From Lycorma delicatula (lineage: Eukaryota; Arthropoda; Insecta; Hemiptera; Fulgoridae): 64,000 bases of DNA. Position numbers and translations under genes: made by a program. The notes under the pieces were generated by a model, which saw only the letters and a program-made list of their open reading frames with translations, was not told where the DNA came from and made no database searches. Below, piece after piece: positions 1 to 13,773 of the stretch. The DNA lies in NCBI RefSeq assembly GCF_047948215.1, contig NC_134458.1, positions 86,693,260 through 86,757,259 on the forward strand, written 5' to 3'. Within the stretch, counting starts at the first letter, position 1; every line of letters starts with the position of its first letter.

Positions 1-3000
1 CTGCATACCAAATGAAAAAGCTATTATAATGTATTGCTCCTTTCAATAATAAATTTACACTAACACAATTTGCATCAGTAACTCAAAAAGTCCACTTTAG
101 AGATCTCACAAGGACATTCTCAGATCATTATTATTTCAATGAAATTTAAAAGGGATACACATTTAAGTTAGACACTAGCAGTAAATAACACTAAATTAGT
201 GATCTCTACCCCTTTGTTTGATGAAGAGATGTTACCACCAAAGGAAATTTAATTATTACTACTACAATTTTCTTTAAAAACTCCTGAGAAGACCAATCAT
301 GTTATGATATAAATTCTGTAACGCAAGACTTCATTTTTTGTACTATAAGTAAAGAATGTATTTTAAATCAAACGGAACAAAATGCTGGTTTGAAACTTCA
401 ACAAAAATTTTAATTTGAATAACCTCTGGGCTTACTGAATACCACCAATTTAACCTTTTTTTTTAATACCTGGGCTGTCTAAATAGAAGTCATCACCCTG
501 CTGAGCCCCAAATAAATTAATTGGTTGCTCTGCAAATTGTTAAGATAGTACCAGGATGGCAGCGAACATAATTCCCATGTTAATGAACATTCAAGAACAC
601 AAAATAAAGGATAATGAAAGAGGAAAAGTAAATGAAATAGATAAATCAACCCCACCCTACAGGAATGAATAGGTAGTTAACTGTCTTAATGAAGACCAAT
701 AGAAGTGTATGGTCTGACATCTATAACCTCAAAGGATGATGCCTTGAAAAATAAGGACAAAATTTAAATAGTCGATTCAAGAAATACATCCAGTAAGGAC
801 AACAGGATACTAAAGTTAAACAAAACTGGGTGAAGTTTACCATAAGGGATAACTACATAATGCTAGCATTGAGGTTATGTACAACTACAGTTGATACATA
901 CAATATACCCAAACCTTAAAATAGAAATTAGATGCTAATTTTTTTAATTATACTTCACAACCAAGCCACCAAGATGTACCGAAGTTATTATCTAAAAAAA
1001 TTATTTCACCAAATAAGTTCAGAACTGAATTTTTCCCAACTAAATATGAAAACATTTTTAACAAATTCTATTTTTTAATTGTAAAAAAATTTCTGAAGAA
1101 AGAGTTTAAGAAAGATAAAGAACATAAGAATTTAGAAAGAATGGTCAAATGATCATTTCAGATTTCATTAACTTCATAATTCATATAGAATAAAGAAAAT
1201 ATTGTATATAGACAAAACTGAATCTATTACAACCTAAACATTCAGGAACATCTCAGTTGAACTTAAAACTAAAGGGTGTAAAGTAAAAGCTAAATGTCTA
1301 TGCAGCTGAGATATGTTTAATAGACTGGTGGAATTTGTGAGCGATAAAGAATTATTCAGAAAACAAATAGTTGTCTTCAATAAAATTTAAATAGGTCTCG
1401 CTGAAATATACATCATTTATTTGATAAGTAAAGATTAAACACACAAAAGCTGAAGGAAGAAAATATACCTACAAAATCAAGGTAGCACAAAATCCACTTC
1501 GCTCCACCTGAAGTGAACACTTCCTTTTTAATATAAACAAAGACACTACAAACTATCTTTTCCACTGGCTCTTTTACCTTTCAACATTGGTTAAATAAGA
1601 TAACATATAAAATTGGTATTATTGGTGATGTCAATAATTAAAGAATTAATAGTTGTTGCCTTGTAACACTTTTTATGAGCCAACTATTCTTCCTGTGGGT
1701 AAAATTTAAAAAGAAGGGCTAGTAAACGTAACCAGAATGAGCTATCAAACAACAATAAACAAATACCCAACTTCTCTGGTTTTCATTTTACTTATACACA
1801 TTTCAACAAATCGGTTGAGAAAGTATAAGACTTCCTAAGAATTGATGATAATAAACAATATGTAAAGTTAATCACACTATTTTTCTTAATTATAACAGAT
1901 CATGACAACTTCTTTAAAATTAATTGACTACTCGGAATTTTATTTCTGATAAGAGTAAACTGAAAGCTTAAATCATGGTAATGCCCTTACGTAAAATGAC
2001 TTCTCATTTTAAAAATAGATAAAAATATTTTCTCTATATAAATCTAATTACTAACAAATTTTTCTTGTGTACGGGATTTTCTGTTACATAGAGTATGTTA
2101 AAACACAGGAATATGTTCTTAAAAATGTTCTCCAAAATATAATCTTTATTGAAATATTTTAACATTAAATTTTTTGTTTTAAAGTAAAAGTGCTTTAAGC
2201 CTGACATGCTTTACTAAAACATATATTTACTGTATAGTTATCAATGCAAAAGTGTAACTAAACTGTTAAAACAAAAATAATAATTTCCTTGTAGAAAAAA
2301 TATTTTACACGTTTTGAAGTAAGTGCAAGCAAACTAATACATAAAATTTAATAATATATTATGTAATTGAAATAACATAAAATTGTATTTCATTTCTCTC
2401 ACAAAATAAGATTACAAGAACTCACAAATTTAGTCTATTATTTGTTGTTACCAGACTTAAAATCAATAATTAGATATATGAATTTGTTAAAATAATAAAT
2501 TACAATTATTTTTTTTTAATGAATTTTTGTAACAGATGCAGACACAAATGTAGATAATATATATTCCTGTTCCTAATATATGTAAAATTTGTTCCACTAA
2601 AATTATGAGAGGTATAGTAATGTTTCAACATCATGATGCATTAACTGAAATAATGGGAAGGGGGGGATTATTCAGAGCTTATTATTTAAATTAAATTTTT
2701 TTTGAGAAAGAGAAACTTACATCATTAAAATTATATTTCTTATATTTATTAATGTTTTAGAGATATATAGATAATTTTAAGAGTACTGGATAAGATGTTA
2801 ATCTACACTCCCTTTCATTCTAACTCGCTTTATTTTAAAATGCATGGAATCCGCAATATCTGAGAACGTCACATTGTGAAAAGGAAATAAAAATCTTTTT
2901 TAAGGAATGTAAATCTTTTTTTCTATGCTTCTCAGCAAATTCTATGCGTAATAGTATTAGTTGATATGTTACGCTCTCTGAAGTACTCATAATGTATGAA

Positions 3001-4627
3001 TAACATACACATGCATTTATGCTATCTTTGAACTGTATTTAATACCTAATTCAGTTTATATATCTATAAATTTAAATAATTATTACAGATATAGAGGAAA
3101 AAATTATTAATAAAAATAATATGTTCACTTAAAAAAGATTACATAGAGAATAGAATACGAACATAACTATTTAAAATTCTTACATACCAATAAACATTAC
3201 CTGTTCACTCAATTTCTGTTAACAGTAAATTAAAATACCATTTAGTAACTTACCACCATAAACTCATAGAAGAAAAATAAATTTTGCAAAATGTTACGCG
3301 ATACATCATCATCCATGACGAAGCAGTAACCAGCCACAATAACACACATAGCAATAAAAATATAAATATCAAATTTGCACTTTACATGTGAAAAAGTAAT
3401 TATGAACAAATCTAAAAATCATAAAAAGAAATTAACAGTCAAATTATGAGTAGTGTACATATAACAGCATGCCAAATTATCGTAACGACAGTTTGCCAAC
3501 ATTATGAGACAGTATGAGATAGCATTAAATAATAATTCTTATATCAAGCTATATCATCTAACACAAAATATATCATTCACAGGCTTCATTGAAATCAGTA
3601 TGTTATCAATTATTCTATAAATATGAAGAAACAAGTAGTTTCAAAATAAATGATCTTCATATACATATATATATATTTACTTATTTAAACAAATGATAAA
3701 GAGTACTACGAAATGGTCATAAAACACTAACATGCTGATTAGGATACCTATCTCTTAGCATTTTTAGCACTATCCTCTGATCATTAATAACTGAAAATTT
3801 TCACTACATAAAAATTAGTTATGTTATTCATATATTTACAATAAGTGGTTAATAAACTATAATCATGCTAAGTTAGATGATGAATACAGAAAGAAGTTGT
3901 TCACTTAATTTATATATAACTTTAAAATGTTTTTAATAAATCACAATATTATGAGGTAACTTTTAAAAACAGAATAACCCAATTACAGAAACATATATTT
4001 AAAAACCTAATATGAATAGAAATAAGGTTTTAATTTTTAAATTTGTTACCATTTTAAGTGTAATATGAAACTTATCCACAGTACATCATTCACAAACCTC
4101 CACGAGATAAAATCTGCAATTATTCAGCAACTCTGGAACTAAAGATTTGCACTTTTATCATAAAAAGATGACTTGTTTGGGTGTCATATCATGAAACACA
4201 TAATTTAAATTTTTTGAAAGCTGATTTAAGTAAATTCAGCACTTTTCTCTTTTACTGATCATAAATTCCTGATTGTGGTATTTTTAAAAAATTAAAAAAA
4301 TGTGTGCCTGATCTTCTAATTTTTCTTTGCAGAATTTCAACCTTCCCTACTGAAGAATACATACTATAAAATCTAGTTTTACTATAAGAGATATTTAGAT
4401 TAGATTTTATGAGGAACAGAAGACCTGAATTAACAGAGTAGACATTTCAACCAAAAATTTAGTTTTTTATTCAACCCCCAGAAACACTAACTCTTGAATA
4501 GTTCCAGAGGCACAAAAGCATCACCATACGGAACCCTGATAAAGAAGCAGCTGTCCTGCCAGCTACTACACTGTGCAAGTATAACACAATTGAAAAAAGA
4601 TGGCCGCTAACCCAAAAGAAATATTAG
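1..4627. other. AT-rich non-coding DNA
   Basis: This stretch is very AT-rich and has no open frame that looks protein-like on either strand, no splice-bounded exon and no terminal-repeat pair that I can recognise. It contains short homopolymer and AT runs only. It lies far downstream of the supported end of Atx2 and is best read as intergenic or distal 3' flank. Confidence 0.6.
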
Positions 4628-4919
4628 TTAAAAAAAGACATTTTAAAGATTTTATATATATAGTTAAAAGAAGAGACAGACTTATATACAACATATTAAG
4701 GCATCCTGGAATAGTCACTTTAAAATTATAGGGACAGGTAGAAGGAAAAAATTGTGCAGGCAGGCAACGTTTGAAATATGTAAAACAAACTGTTAGGGAT
4801 GTAGGATGTAGGGGGTAAACTTAAATGAAACGACTAGCACTAGATAGGGAATCTTGGAAAGCTGCATCAAACCAGTCAAATGACTGAAGACCAAAAAAAT
4901 AAAATTAAAAAAAGACATT
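4628..4919. repeat. 15-bp target-site duplication pair
   Basis: The word ttaaaaaaagacatt occurs at 4628-4642 and again at 4905-4919 without mismatch. The pair brackets the truncated LINE tail. Its length is within the usual 5-20 bp range for non-LTR retrotransposons. Confidence 0.85.
4643..4904 (+). mobile_element. 5'-truncated LINE tail with perfect target-site duplication
   Basis: These bases match, with scattered differences, the last ~240 bases of the LINE at 33.1-36.2 kb. Shared landmarks are the stretch coding RRDRL, the HPG block, the GRQR block and the final SNQSND followed by TGA and an A-rich tail. The insertion is bounded by the identical 15-mer ttaaaaaaagacatt at 4628-4642 and 4905-4919, the target-site duplication expected of target-primed reverse transcription. 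The coding portion has stop codons and is not functional. It is a typical dead-on-arrival copy. Confidence 0.85.
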
Positions 4920-7900
4920 ATACCCTAAAGACATTTTTAACAACGTACATGTGAGTTATGGAAAATAATGTAAACTGCATTCCCTTACACCTGGAACATC
5001 TCAGAAAAAATAACTTAGATATTAAAGAGTGTGAAGTAAGGTAAAATGTTAAAAAACCTAAATTTAAGAAACACTGTTTCCTATCAATTATAAAAATTAA
5101 AAATCACTGGGTAACTGCATGATGGCCATTAATGAGGTTACTGGCCTTGTAATCAATGATGTTTAAATTATTATGAATATACACATGAGCTAATATCGAA
5201 GACTGCAGAGGAACCAGCAATTATAAAAAAAAAATCCTAGGCGAGTCAGTTAATTGCATCTCTTAATATCTAAAATGTTTCTATAACATTTGGAACATCT
5301 CCGTAAGTAGCATTTTGTAAAATAAAAAAATATGAAGATACAATCCTCACACATTATGACAGTGAAATTACATCTAATTAAAAAAAAGGTCCTGCAAATC
5401 ATCAAATATAGCCAATAATGGGCAGTTTCCTTTAAAAGGCACACAGCAGTGGTCTTTAACCACTAATTAAAAACCATAGCAGTTTATTCCGCATAAAAAA
5501 AGTAATAATAATAGTGTAACAAATAAATAAAATGATGTAGGTAAGATCATTTGATGCACGTCATTTATGGTGTTGTATAAGATGATGTAATAAGCAAAAT
5601 GATGATCTTTTATTTTAAACATTTCTATGTTAAGAGAATGAATTGTTAATACAATATAAAGGATATATAAATGGCATATATAATTTAATGCAAACCAATA
5701 TTACTTTCCAGACAATGATTGTAATCATATGGGATATATGTTAAAAAAATTACACGTGTGAATTTATAAACTGAATTCAACACTCAGTTAATGGCTTTTC
5801 TTTATACCAGGATTAACCCCCATATACTACATGCAATTTACAATCAAATTCTGTTTGTTTTCTTTTAATTTTCTCCATCTACTAAACTGCTTTTTTTATT
5901 AAACCACTATAATTACATACTAATCTCCTGTTGAGATTATCTCTTTTGCAGCCTTCCTGTTTTGTTTTTTTTTTCTTTTTTTCATCCATTCTTCATAACC
6001 ATTCAGTCACAATTAAATCATTTTTCTACAGAAATTTTTTTCTGTTTAATTCTAATTTCACTATCTCACCATACTTTATTAAATTTCATTATCTCTTTAT
6101 CTAACTTAACATTCTCTCCTTTATTCATCCCCTTATACTTCGGATTTAGAAAACAGAAATAGAAAACAAATTTCTCCATTCATTGAGATTCTAAATATTT
6201 AAAAATCCTTTCTTCATTTCATATTTATTTTGTAACACATTAACAAACATACATTTGTATTTTTAAGAAACTGTAAGCAATGATTTTAATAATGTTCAAT
6301 TTTTTCCCCAACAAAAAATTCAAGTTATATTTTTAAATCACATAACTAGATGACAGTTAATCAAATACATCATAACTTTAATCATAAACATCTAATATAC
6401 AGAAAATATTAAGACATTAACTGTAATAAACACTATAACTCAACATTAAAAATATATATTATACATACACTTTGAAGCCCAGATATTTAAAAAATATACA
6501 CAGCTATAAAACTGGATTTTTTAACTAATGATGGGAAAATGTTCTTTTTTGAATGATGAATGCATAATTAATTTACACCTAATAACAAAATCTACAGTTC
6601 CATGTTAATCCTTTCTCTTATAAGACATAGCATGCAACACAGAAATTTGTTTCAATTTCTGCATAACTAATATAACATCACAGTTTAACTTTATAACTGT
6701 GATATCTGCTGAATAAATTAACACACTTGTGAATTAAAAAAAGGGTTGTTCAATTAATATAATTTTTTCATCAGTTATATGAGTAAACAAATATGCAGAA
6801 TATTTCAAACAATCTTATACACCTGACGAAGTATATGATTTATTACTAGACAATACCAAATCTGGTCATAGAATGTCAAATATTAGCATTAATATTATTG
6901 TGAGTAAATTTAAAATTGAACTGTGGGAATTAATGGATCTGAAACTAAAGAAGTGGGCCAAGGTCATAAGCATAGTGTAAAAAAAAACTTACACAACAAA
7001 AGCTGTACAAATTATTTTTAAAAATATTCTTGGAACTATATGAAAATGTCAGATTTATCACTGCATAAACTGTTTTATTGAATAGCTATTTGTACCAAAT
7101 TGCTTGAACTTTGAAAGTTCAACACACAGTGTTGAACTTTCAACACTTTCAACAGTGTTGCAACACACAGTGGCAGAAATATTATTGTAATTATAGCATT
7201 AAAATAAAACATCCAGAACTAAAGTCTGAAATCAGTTTGGATTAAAAAAAAATATATATAAAAAATATACAAAGAATATTTTGAAAAACCAACATCAGAA
7301 ACTTACATAAATAACAATTTTATAACTAATTTTTGTAAAACACATGGTACACCAGAAATTGCTAGCAAATTTACAGTAGCCGAAAATAACAACTAGGAAA
7401 TTATAAATTAATTCACGGAACTGTTAATACAAAGAGTATCATGCTATTAAATTGTTAACTAAAAACATTTAGAATTAACTGGGAATTGTCAAAAATATTT
7501 TTAAAAATATAACAAGTTCTATCATAGAAATTTATCATTCAAGTCACAGGCTTCAAAGTGATACACATCCCAATTCTAACCATCACATTTTGATTTTCAA
7601 ATTCAAAGTATTACATATCACCTGTATTTACCATCACATTTTGCTTCGCAAATTCGTGTGAATAAAGTTTCTTCTTTTTTCCTAAGCCACACAGTAAATA
7701 AATAAAATAAAATAAAATAAAATAAAATCTCTTTTCTATTTTTTTTTTTTTTTTTTTTTTTGAGAAATTTAGAATAAAAAGCTTATTTTGCATCCATGAA
7801 ATATGATAAGGCAAAGAAAAACTTTTCAGCATTAGCACAACCTTTATGGCTCTTTTATTTTTATCATTTTTTTCTTTTTTAATTAGTGTTAAGTCTACAG

Positions 7901-8741
7901 CTATTAAAATAGTATTGAATGTTCAAGAAGAATGTTAACTGCTGAGAGAAATCTACTTCCTGTTAAAGCCCATCAGAGCTAGGAACGGAGGGGGGGCAAC
8001 TGGAAGGATCACAAGTCTTTACCTACAGGGTTGGGATGTTAAATTTTGTATTAGGAAGGAGTAATAATTTTTCTACATACATATAATGTAATTTGCTTCA
8101 ATGAAGATTATGCTTACTGATATTAAAACAGATTAGACCTAAACCATAACGAGTTAAAATTTTAAAAACACATTAAAATTTCAATCAAAAAAACCCAATA
8201 AAAAATCTGACTATCACTTAGCAAAAAAGATAAATAATAATTTCTATTAAACAACCTAACATCAAAAGTTAAAAAAGCCATTCATAGCAGCATAACTACC
8301 CAGGCCAACATTAAGAAATTTATTATTAAAAAAAACTGAACCATTAATTAGGATTAAAACTTCTAAAGGGTTTTGAAGTTTTCCATTTTCTTTTTTTCAG
8401 GTGGGTTAAAAATTTTGTTATAAGCTGAATAATTTTAAAATCATTTATATCATACTAAATAATTTTAAAATCATTTTTATGTTATAAAAATAACTTTAAA
8501 AGAATTTGAAAACAATATTTTAAGAAATAAAAAAAACAAGAAAATAAAGATAATTTCAGATCATTTATTAAAATATATAAAAATTTATCAATAATGAAGA
8601 TTATCAACAAGTGACCGACATTTAATGAAATATATAGTAATTTAGAACAAAAATTAACAATAAACAAAACACATAATATACTGAAATACATTATATTTTA
8701 ATGGAAAGACATAACACCATGAAAAAAAGGAAATTAATCAA
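4920..8741. other. AT-rich non-coding DNA with simple repeats
   Basis: No supported gene. The stretch holds a short inverted or tandem motif cluster near 7104-7173, a TAAAA pentanucleotide repeat at about 7699-7728 and a T tract at about 7738-7761. The pentanucleotide repeat and T tract together could be the remains of a retroposon tail, but no retroposon body is recognisable. Short open frames here are rich in Phe, Ile and Lys as expected by chance in AT-rich DNA. Confidence 0.55.
7104..7173. repeat. short imperfect inverted/tandem repeat cluster
   Basis: The words ttgaactttgaaagttcaa, gtgttgaactttcaacac and aacagtgttgcaacacacag follow one another, giving overlapping direct and inverted copies of a CAGTGTTGAACTTTCAAC-like unit. 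The sequence can fold into small hairpins. No function can be assigned. Confidence 0.6.
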
Positions 8742-8745
8742 TTAA

Positions 8746-11700
8746 CCCTTTAACCGCATGAAAAATTAAAAAAGACTTGCCTTCTTATTTCAGCAGCTGT
8801 AATATTAAAAAGTCTACATTTACTTAGGATTGGTTTGAATGTACACCAGTCCAAGACTGTATATGGATAAGTGTCAATTTTAACTGTAATGAAGGCACTG
8901 TGCAGGTCCGCGAGTAACAATATTGTTTCTGGTAACATAATCATCATATCTTAACCTAATTTCATTCCAGAAGGAATAGCCATTTACAGGATATACCATA
9001 AACAGGAATAACCTGTAATAACCATTCTGCTGCTCAAAGAAAAAATAATAGGTACTACAAAGACCTTTGTTGTTTTTTTTTACATAAAAAACTAGACAAC
9101 TGTCAATTGATATTACTACAACACACACAGAGGAGATATCTACTTAAAGAAAAATAAAATAAAAAAAAGGCATCTATTTAAATAAGCTATAAACATCTTT
9201 ATATCTTAACATCTTGAACATATCAGGTCATCGTGAATATAAGTTAATACTTCCGTACAATTTACATTTTACAGTAAACATCATGAGAAAAAGAACATGT
9301 ATTTGGTATGTTCATCAACTTGATGTACCACTCAATCAGAAAAATTTAGTTAAATATATATTAATCCTTGCTATTTTCTCCATTATTGCCATAAGATGCA
9401 AACTATTTGAAAAAATAAATCATAATTAATTCAAATTACATATAAAAAGTACTATATTTTTTTGCCTGTTTTTCCATTCCACAGTTTTAGCATTTCATAA
9501 TTTTGTTAAGATTATATAATTAATTTTTTTTTTAAATATTGTTAAGAACAGTTTCTTCAGTTGTTATTGTATTATTTCTGCTTTTAGAAAATATAAGGAA
9601 TTCATTTTTATACAGAACTATACATTATATCAACAAAATACAAACAATTTCATATAATTAATTAATGGAACAAAAATACGGTTGTGAAGGGGAAGAACTT
9701 CCTTTAAAAATGTACAAATCTCAGCCTACACCAAAATAGTTGCTTCACATAAATGTAGAATGTAGTATATGAACTAGCCGATGCAACTGCTTCATTGCAA
9801 AGAACTATTAAATTATAATTCTTTAGTAACATGTGGTAGAAATTGTAAGCAATTATAATGGAAATTCTGTTTTCCTTCACAAACTTTTCCCACAACAATA
9901 TTATGAAACGACAAGATTACAATAAAATATAAAATACAATTCAGTATCAAAAGATTTCCCAATTTCACCAATAACATAGACATTTTTTTAAAATGGCCAT
10001 CACACTGCAACTGATTAGAAAATTTGTAAAAAAAAAAAAGAAACTAGATAAATAAATAAATATATATATATATATATGATAAAACTGTTCTTAAATATAA
10101 TTAATTACTAATTATTTACACCTTTTAAGGCTATGAACACAGAAAAGAACAAGATTTAATAGGGTATAAAACTCAATTTCTTTCATCAAGTGATTAGTAA
10201 AATTTGAAGACAAGCTTTTACTCAAGTAATAAATACCATGATTAGTTTTTTAATGGAATATATATATTATATATACATACAATATACAACTACAACTTTG
10301 TAGTGATATCCATATACTACAAATCATATAGTACATATAGTATAATACATATAGTCCATATCAGTACAAATCCATATACTACAACAAGAAATGGTCGATA
10401 CTATGCGTATCCATAAGCTCAAAGTATGTCAGCTCAAAGACCTTACTTATAATGGCCGATCAGAAAATTTACAAACTTGTCACTAATATAACTGCTCCAT
10501 ATTAAATCACCTTAACAATATTGTCACTATTTCAGCCCACACTTTTCCCAGTGCACATTTAAAACCTGGCAAACAGTACAGTAGGTAATATTTTAACATC
10601 GTATTTTTAAACTACATCACTTCCATTTATGCAATGTATTAAATTATTCAACCCAACCAAGACAGATATTTAGCAGTTTGTATTCTGGACAGAATAAATA
10701 TTTTGATATAAAAAAAATGTATGTGAATTCAAAAGCATTAACTTAACACTTGCGATAACTGAATTGTAAATCAAATTTTTAACATAAAGGAAAGGAGCTT
10801 ATTCTAGACTGTATTAAATACTCTCAGGGGTCACTCAATCACACAAACCACTAGGGAAAGGATAGTTTGGAATTTTGTTATGGAAAATTACACAGGACAG
10901 AAAGTACCGGTAATTAATAAATAGATATTTTCAATACAAATAACAAATCAATAAAACAGCTGATCCTTGTAAAGCATTAAGAAAATTCTGATCAAAATAC
11001 AATTTACATTTTTTTAAAGATTAGTATTTTTTAATTAAATTTCTTTTCATCATCGAATAAAATAAAATAAATTTTGAGTTTATTTCTCGTTTAATTAATA
11101 AATTGCAAAAGATTAAAAAAGAAAAATCACTGGAAATTTTGTTCAGTTGTGTGAATCACTATGAATATTGTAACATAATTTTACAGTAAAAATAAAAATA
11201 GAAAAAAATAGCACAGACAGGGAATAACCACTGGTAAATTTACAGCTTCCTTTGAAAGACAAACACACCCTTAGTAAAAATGTCAATAAACAATAACTAA
11301 TTGCTCTTTTGAACATGAAAAAAATGCAGACTGGTAATTTCACAAAAAAATTGCACACACAGAGTAAATAAAGCAAAACAATAACTTATGTGACAGCACA
11401 TTATCAACTTCAGTGGCAATAAAATTTCCAATAAGAGAATAAGTGTGGCAAATGTTTCCAAATTAAATTTTTTAAGTAATTTTCATGTGTTGATAGTATA
11501 GTGCATCTATAAATGTTATATTCTACACTCATTCATTCAATAATTGTTTTCCTACGATAACGATTACTTATCTCTAATTTCAAAGTTTTATATCAGGGTT
11601 TAATAAAACCTAGAAATTAACAAACATTTGATAAATGTTAGAAAAAAGAAGAGGTAGCTTAAAAATAAATATTAAGTTACATTACTTTTTTTGTGAATAA

Positions 11701-11814
11701 ATCTACAAGAATAAGAAATCACCTCAAAAAATAGCAACTTGTAGGAAAAATAATACCTGTGTAAGATAATTAATGCTTAAAAATGTGATATTTTTAAACA
11801 ATACGGTTAAAGGG
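8746..11814. mobile_element. 3.07-kb segment with piggyBac-like ends and TTAA duplication
   Basis: The left end reads TTAA then CCCTTTAACCGCAT (8742-8759). The right end, on the opposite strand, reads TTAA then CCCTTTAACCGTAT (11801-11818). The 14-bp inverted ends match at 13 positions, and both are bounded by TTAA. piggyBac-superfamily elements have CCC-starting ends and duplicate TTAA on insertion. No transposase remnant is visible inside, so this would be a non-autonomous or eroded copy. Chance pairing or two separate small elements remain possible because the interior is ordinary AT-rich DNA. Confidence 0.55.
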
Positions 11815-11818
11815 TTAA

Positions 11819-13331
11819 GACCCAACAGCAAACAAAATAAATAAATTTTTTTAAACCAGTTATCCTTAAATCTTTACAAAAATATTTTCAGTTCCAACCA
11901 AAACGATGTAAATTGATTACACATAAGTAAAATACTGATTACAAACTCAAAGATTGATAGCAGAACTGAAATAAGCGTAATTCAAAACCATACAAATATT
12001 TTTCTATAACAACTAACATACTATTTAGCCAAAAGCATTTAAACCTATCTATTAATAGAAACAACTTTAAATAAACTATAAAAAATAAAACAAACACAAT
12101 GAAAACAAACAATATCAGAATTAATAACAAATGAATATAATTAAAATCCTAAATTATATACTCAAATAAAAAAATAAAAATTACTTAGACAAAAGTAAAA
12201 TATCCATCACCAACATGTAAAAATCCAATAAAGCCTTTCAATCTTTACAAAGGTATTATTTAATTAAATTACATATTAACATATGACAAAATATAAACAC
12301 ATTGGGAAAAAAGAGAACAGTAAAAATATTGAATTGTTAAAAAAATTAAGAAGATATAAATCACTACAAACTCTGCTAATAAGAGCAGGCAGTCAGTTTA
12401 TAACAGAGCTCATTGATGCCCATTTGCAGGGTGGTAGGAGGGGGTTTCTACTATAAATGCAAAATGGCAGCTTCAAACTTGGATCCACTTTGGAGAAAAC
12501 ACTAGGACTAGGAATCGCATGGAGAATGAAGGATTATCAAATAGACAACTAACAGATTTTGTTTTATACAACTTGATTTTTTTTGTGCCTGTTACAATCC
12601 ACAAAGTGATAACTATAAAAAAAAACACAAATGAAACATAAATATTTTCTGATTCTAACAGGCAAGCTGAAAATTAGAATAAAACCATTTATTTAAAATT
12701 TGTCAACTTTTATAAAACAAAATTTCTTTGTTAGGTCAATAATTGTTATATTCATATAAATTAATTGGCAAACAAGAAATTTATACAGATTCGTACAAAT
12801 ATTATAATTAAATAAAATATGTAATAAAAACTAATCTATATAATAAAATTGACAGAAGAAAAACAGGTGGACTGTGAGAAAACGAAAGAAGTAAGGGAAA
12901 GAAAAGAAGAAAAATAATATTGGTGAGGTTCCTAATAGGCCACTTTGAAATAAAAAAAAATATCACATTAGTATAAATGTAAGAAAAAATAAAGCTAAAG
13001 AAACAACAAGGAGACTCAAATTCAATACCTCTCAATTACAAGATTGTCACTTGACTGCTGCTGCTGGATATATAAATGAGCTACTTAATCCACTTGAAAA
13101 TGTTTAAATGGAATAAAGTTGGAAACAGGTATTTTGGATTTAAAGGACCATCCCTGCAAAAGGGCATCAATAAACTCTATTGTCAGCTGACCGACTACCC
13201 TTGTAATATATAATTTACTTTATTTAAAAATAAAAAGTTAATCACTGCGATAAAACTTTATCTTTAACTTTAATTAATTATTAATTTAGGTTCAAATTAA
13301 TTTCATCATTATTTCAATCAGTAAATAAATA

Positions 13332-13335
<4 letters not shown>
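11819..13335. other. AT-rich non-coding DNA
   Basis: Nothing firmly supported. On the minus strand near 12410-12460 an acceptor-like sequence precedes a short frame reading ETPSYHPANGHQ then stop. Its Pro-rich tail is reminiscent of an Atx2 C-terminus, but no connecting exon was found, so it is not annotated as coding. Confidence 0.45.

Positions 13336-13364
<29 letters not shown>
13336..13364. repeat. (TA)n microsatellite
   Basis: An uninterrupted TA run of about 29 bases. A second run at about 13419-13437 lies just before the left end of the long-TIR transposon. Confidence 0.9.
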
Positions 13365-13367
<3 letters not shown>

Positions 13368-13459
13368 AACTAATTAATTGGCACAGTGGTCAGAATGTCG
13401 ATGAATTTGCAGGAAGTTATATATATATATATATATACATAGTTATATATATACATAGG

Positions 13460-13770
13460 TGTCCCACAAGGAAATCGACATACTTCACCGGTGTAATCCT
13501 CTCATCAAAAAAACAAAGAAAGTTTACATAAACAAAATCTGGAAACGCTTCATTACCAAGTTACGGGCAGTGTAAGATTTTACCTGGAATTCAGCTTTCT
13601 CTGTGAAATAACGATATACTAGAATGTTTAGGATGTTAATTGAGGGGCGAAATTAATGGTTTCCTATGGTTTTTGACCTGAAAAATTGAATGAAATAGGT
13701 TCCATATCTGTATATCCAGTAGCTCTTTTCATGATATTCGAAGTAAAACTGAAAAATTTGTGGTCTGAAA
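13460..13770 (+). repeat. left long terminal inverted repeat
   Basis: It pairs with 16040-16342 in inverted orientation. The two arms share long identical blocks separated by substitutions and small gaps, so they are old but recognisable. The similarity stops close to where mariner coding sequence starts. Confidence 0.75.
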
Positions 13771-13773
13771 AGT

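Noticed and set aside
7699..7761. Retroposon insertion ending in the TAAAA repeat and T tract
   Set aside because: No body, Pol III boxes or target duplication could be found next to the tract.
8742..8762. TTAACCC-like words as telomeric repeat traces
   Set aside because: Only one unit is present at each place, and the inverted pairing with TTAA borders fits transposon ends better. Insect telomere repeats are usually TTAGG.
12808..13035. 75-residue minus-strand open frame starting MRGIEFESP
   Set aside because: Composition is Phe/Ile/Leu-rich as expected for chance frames in AT-rich DNA. No splice context or recognisable motif.
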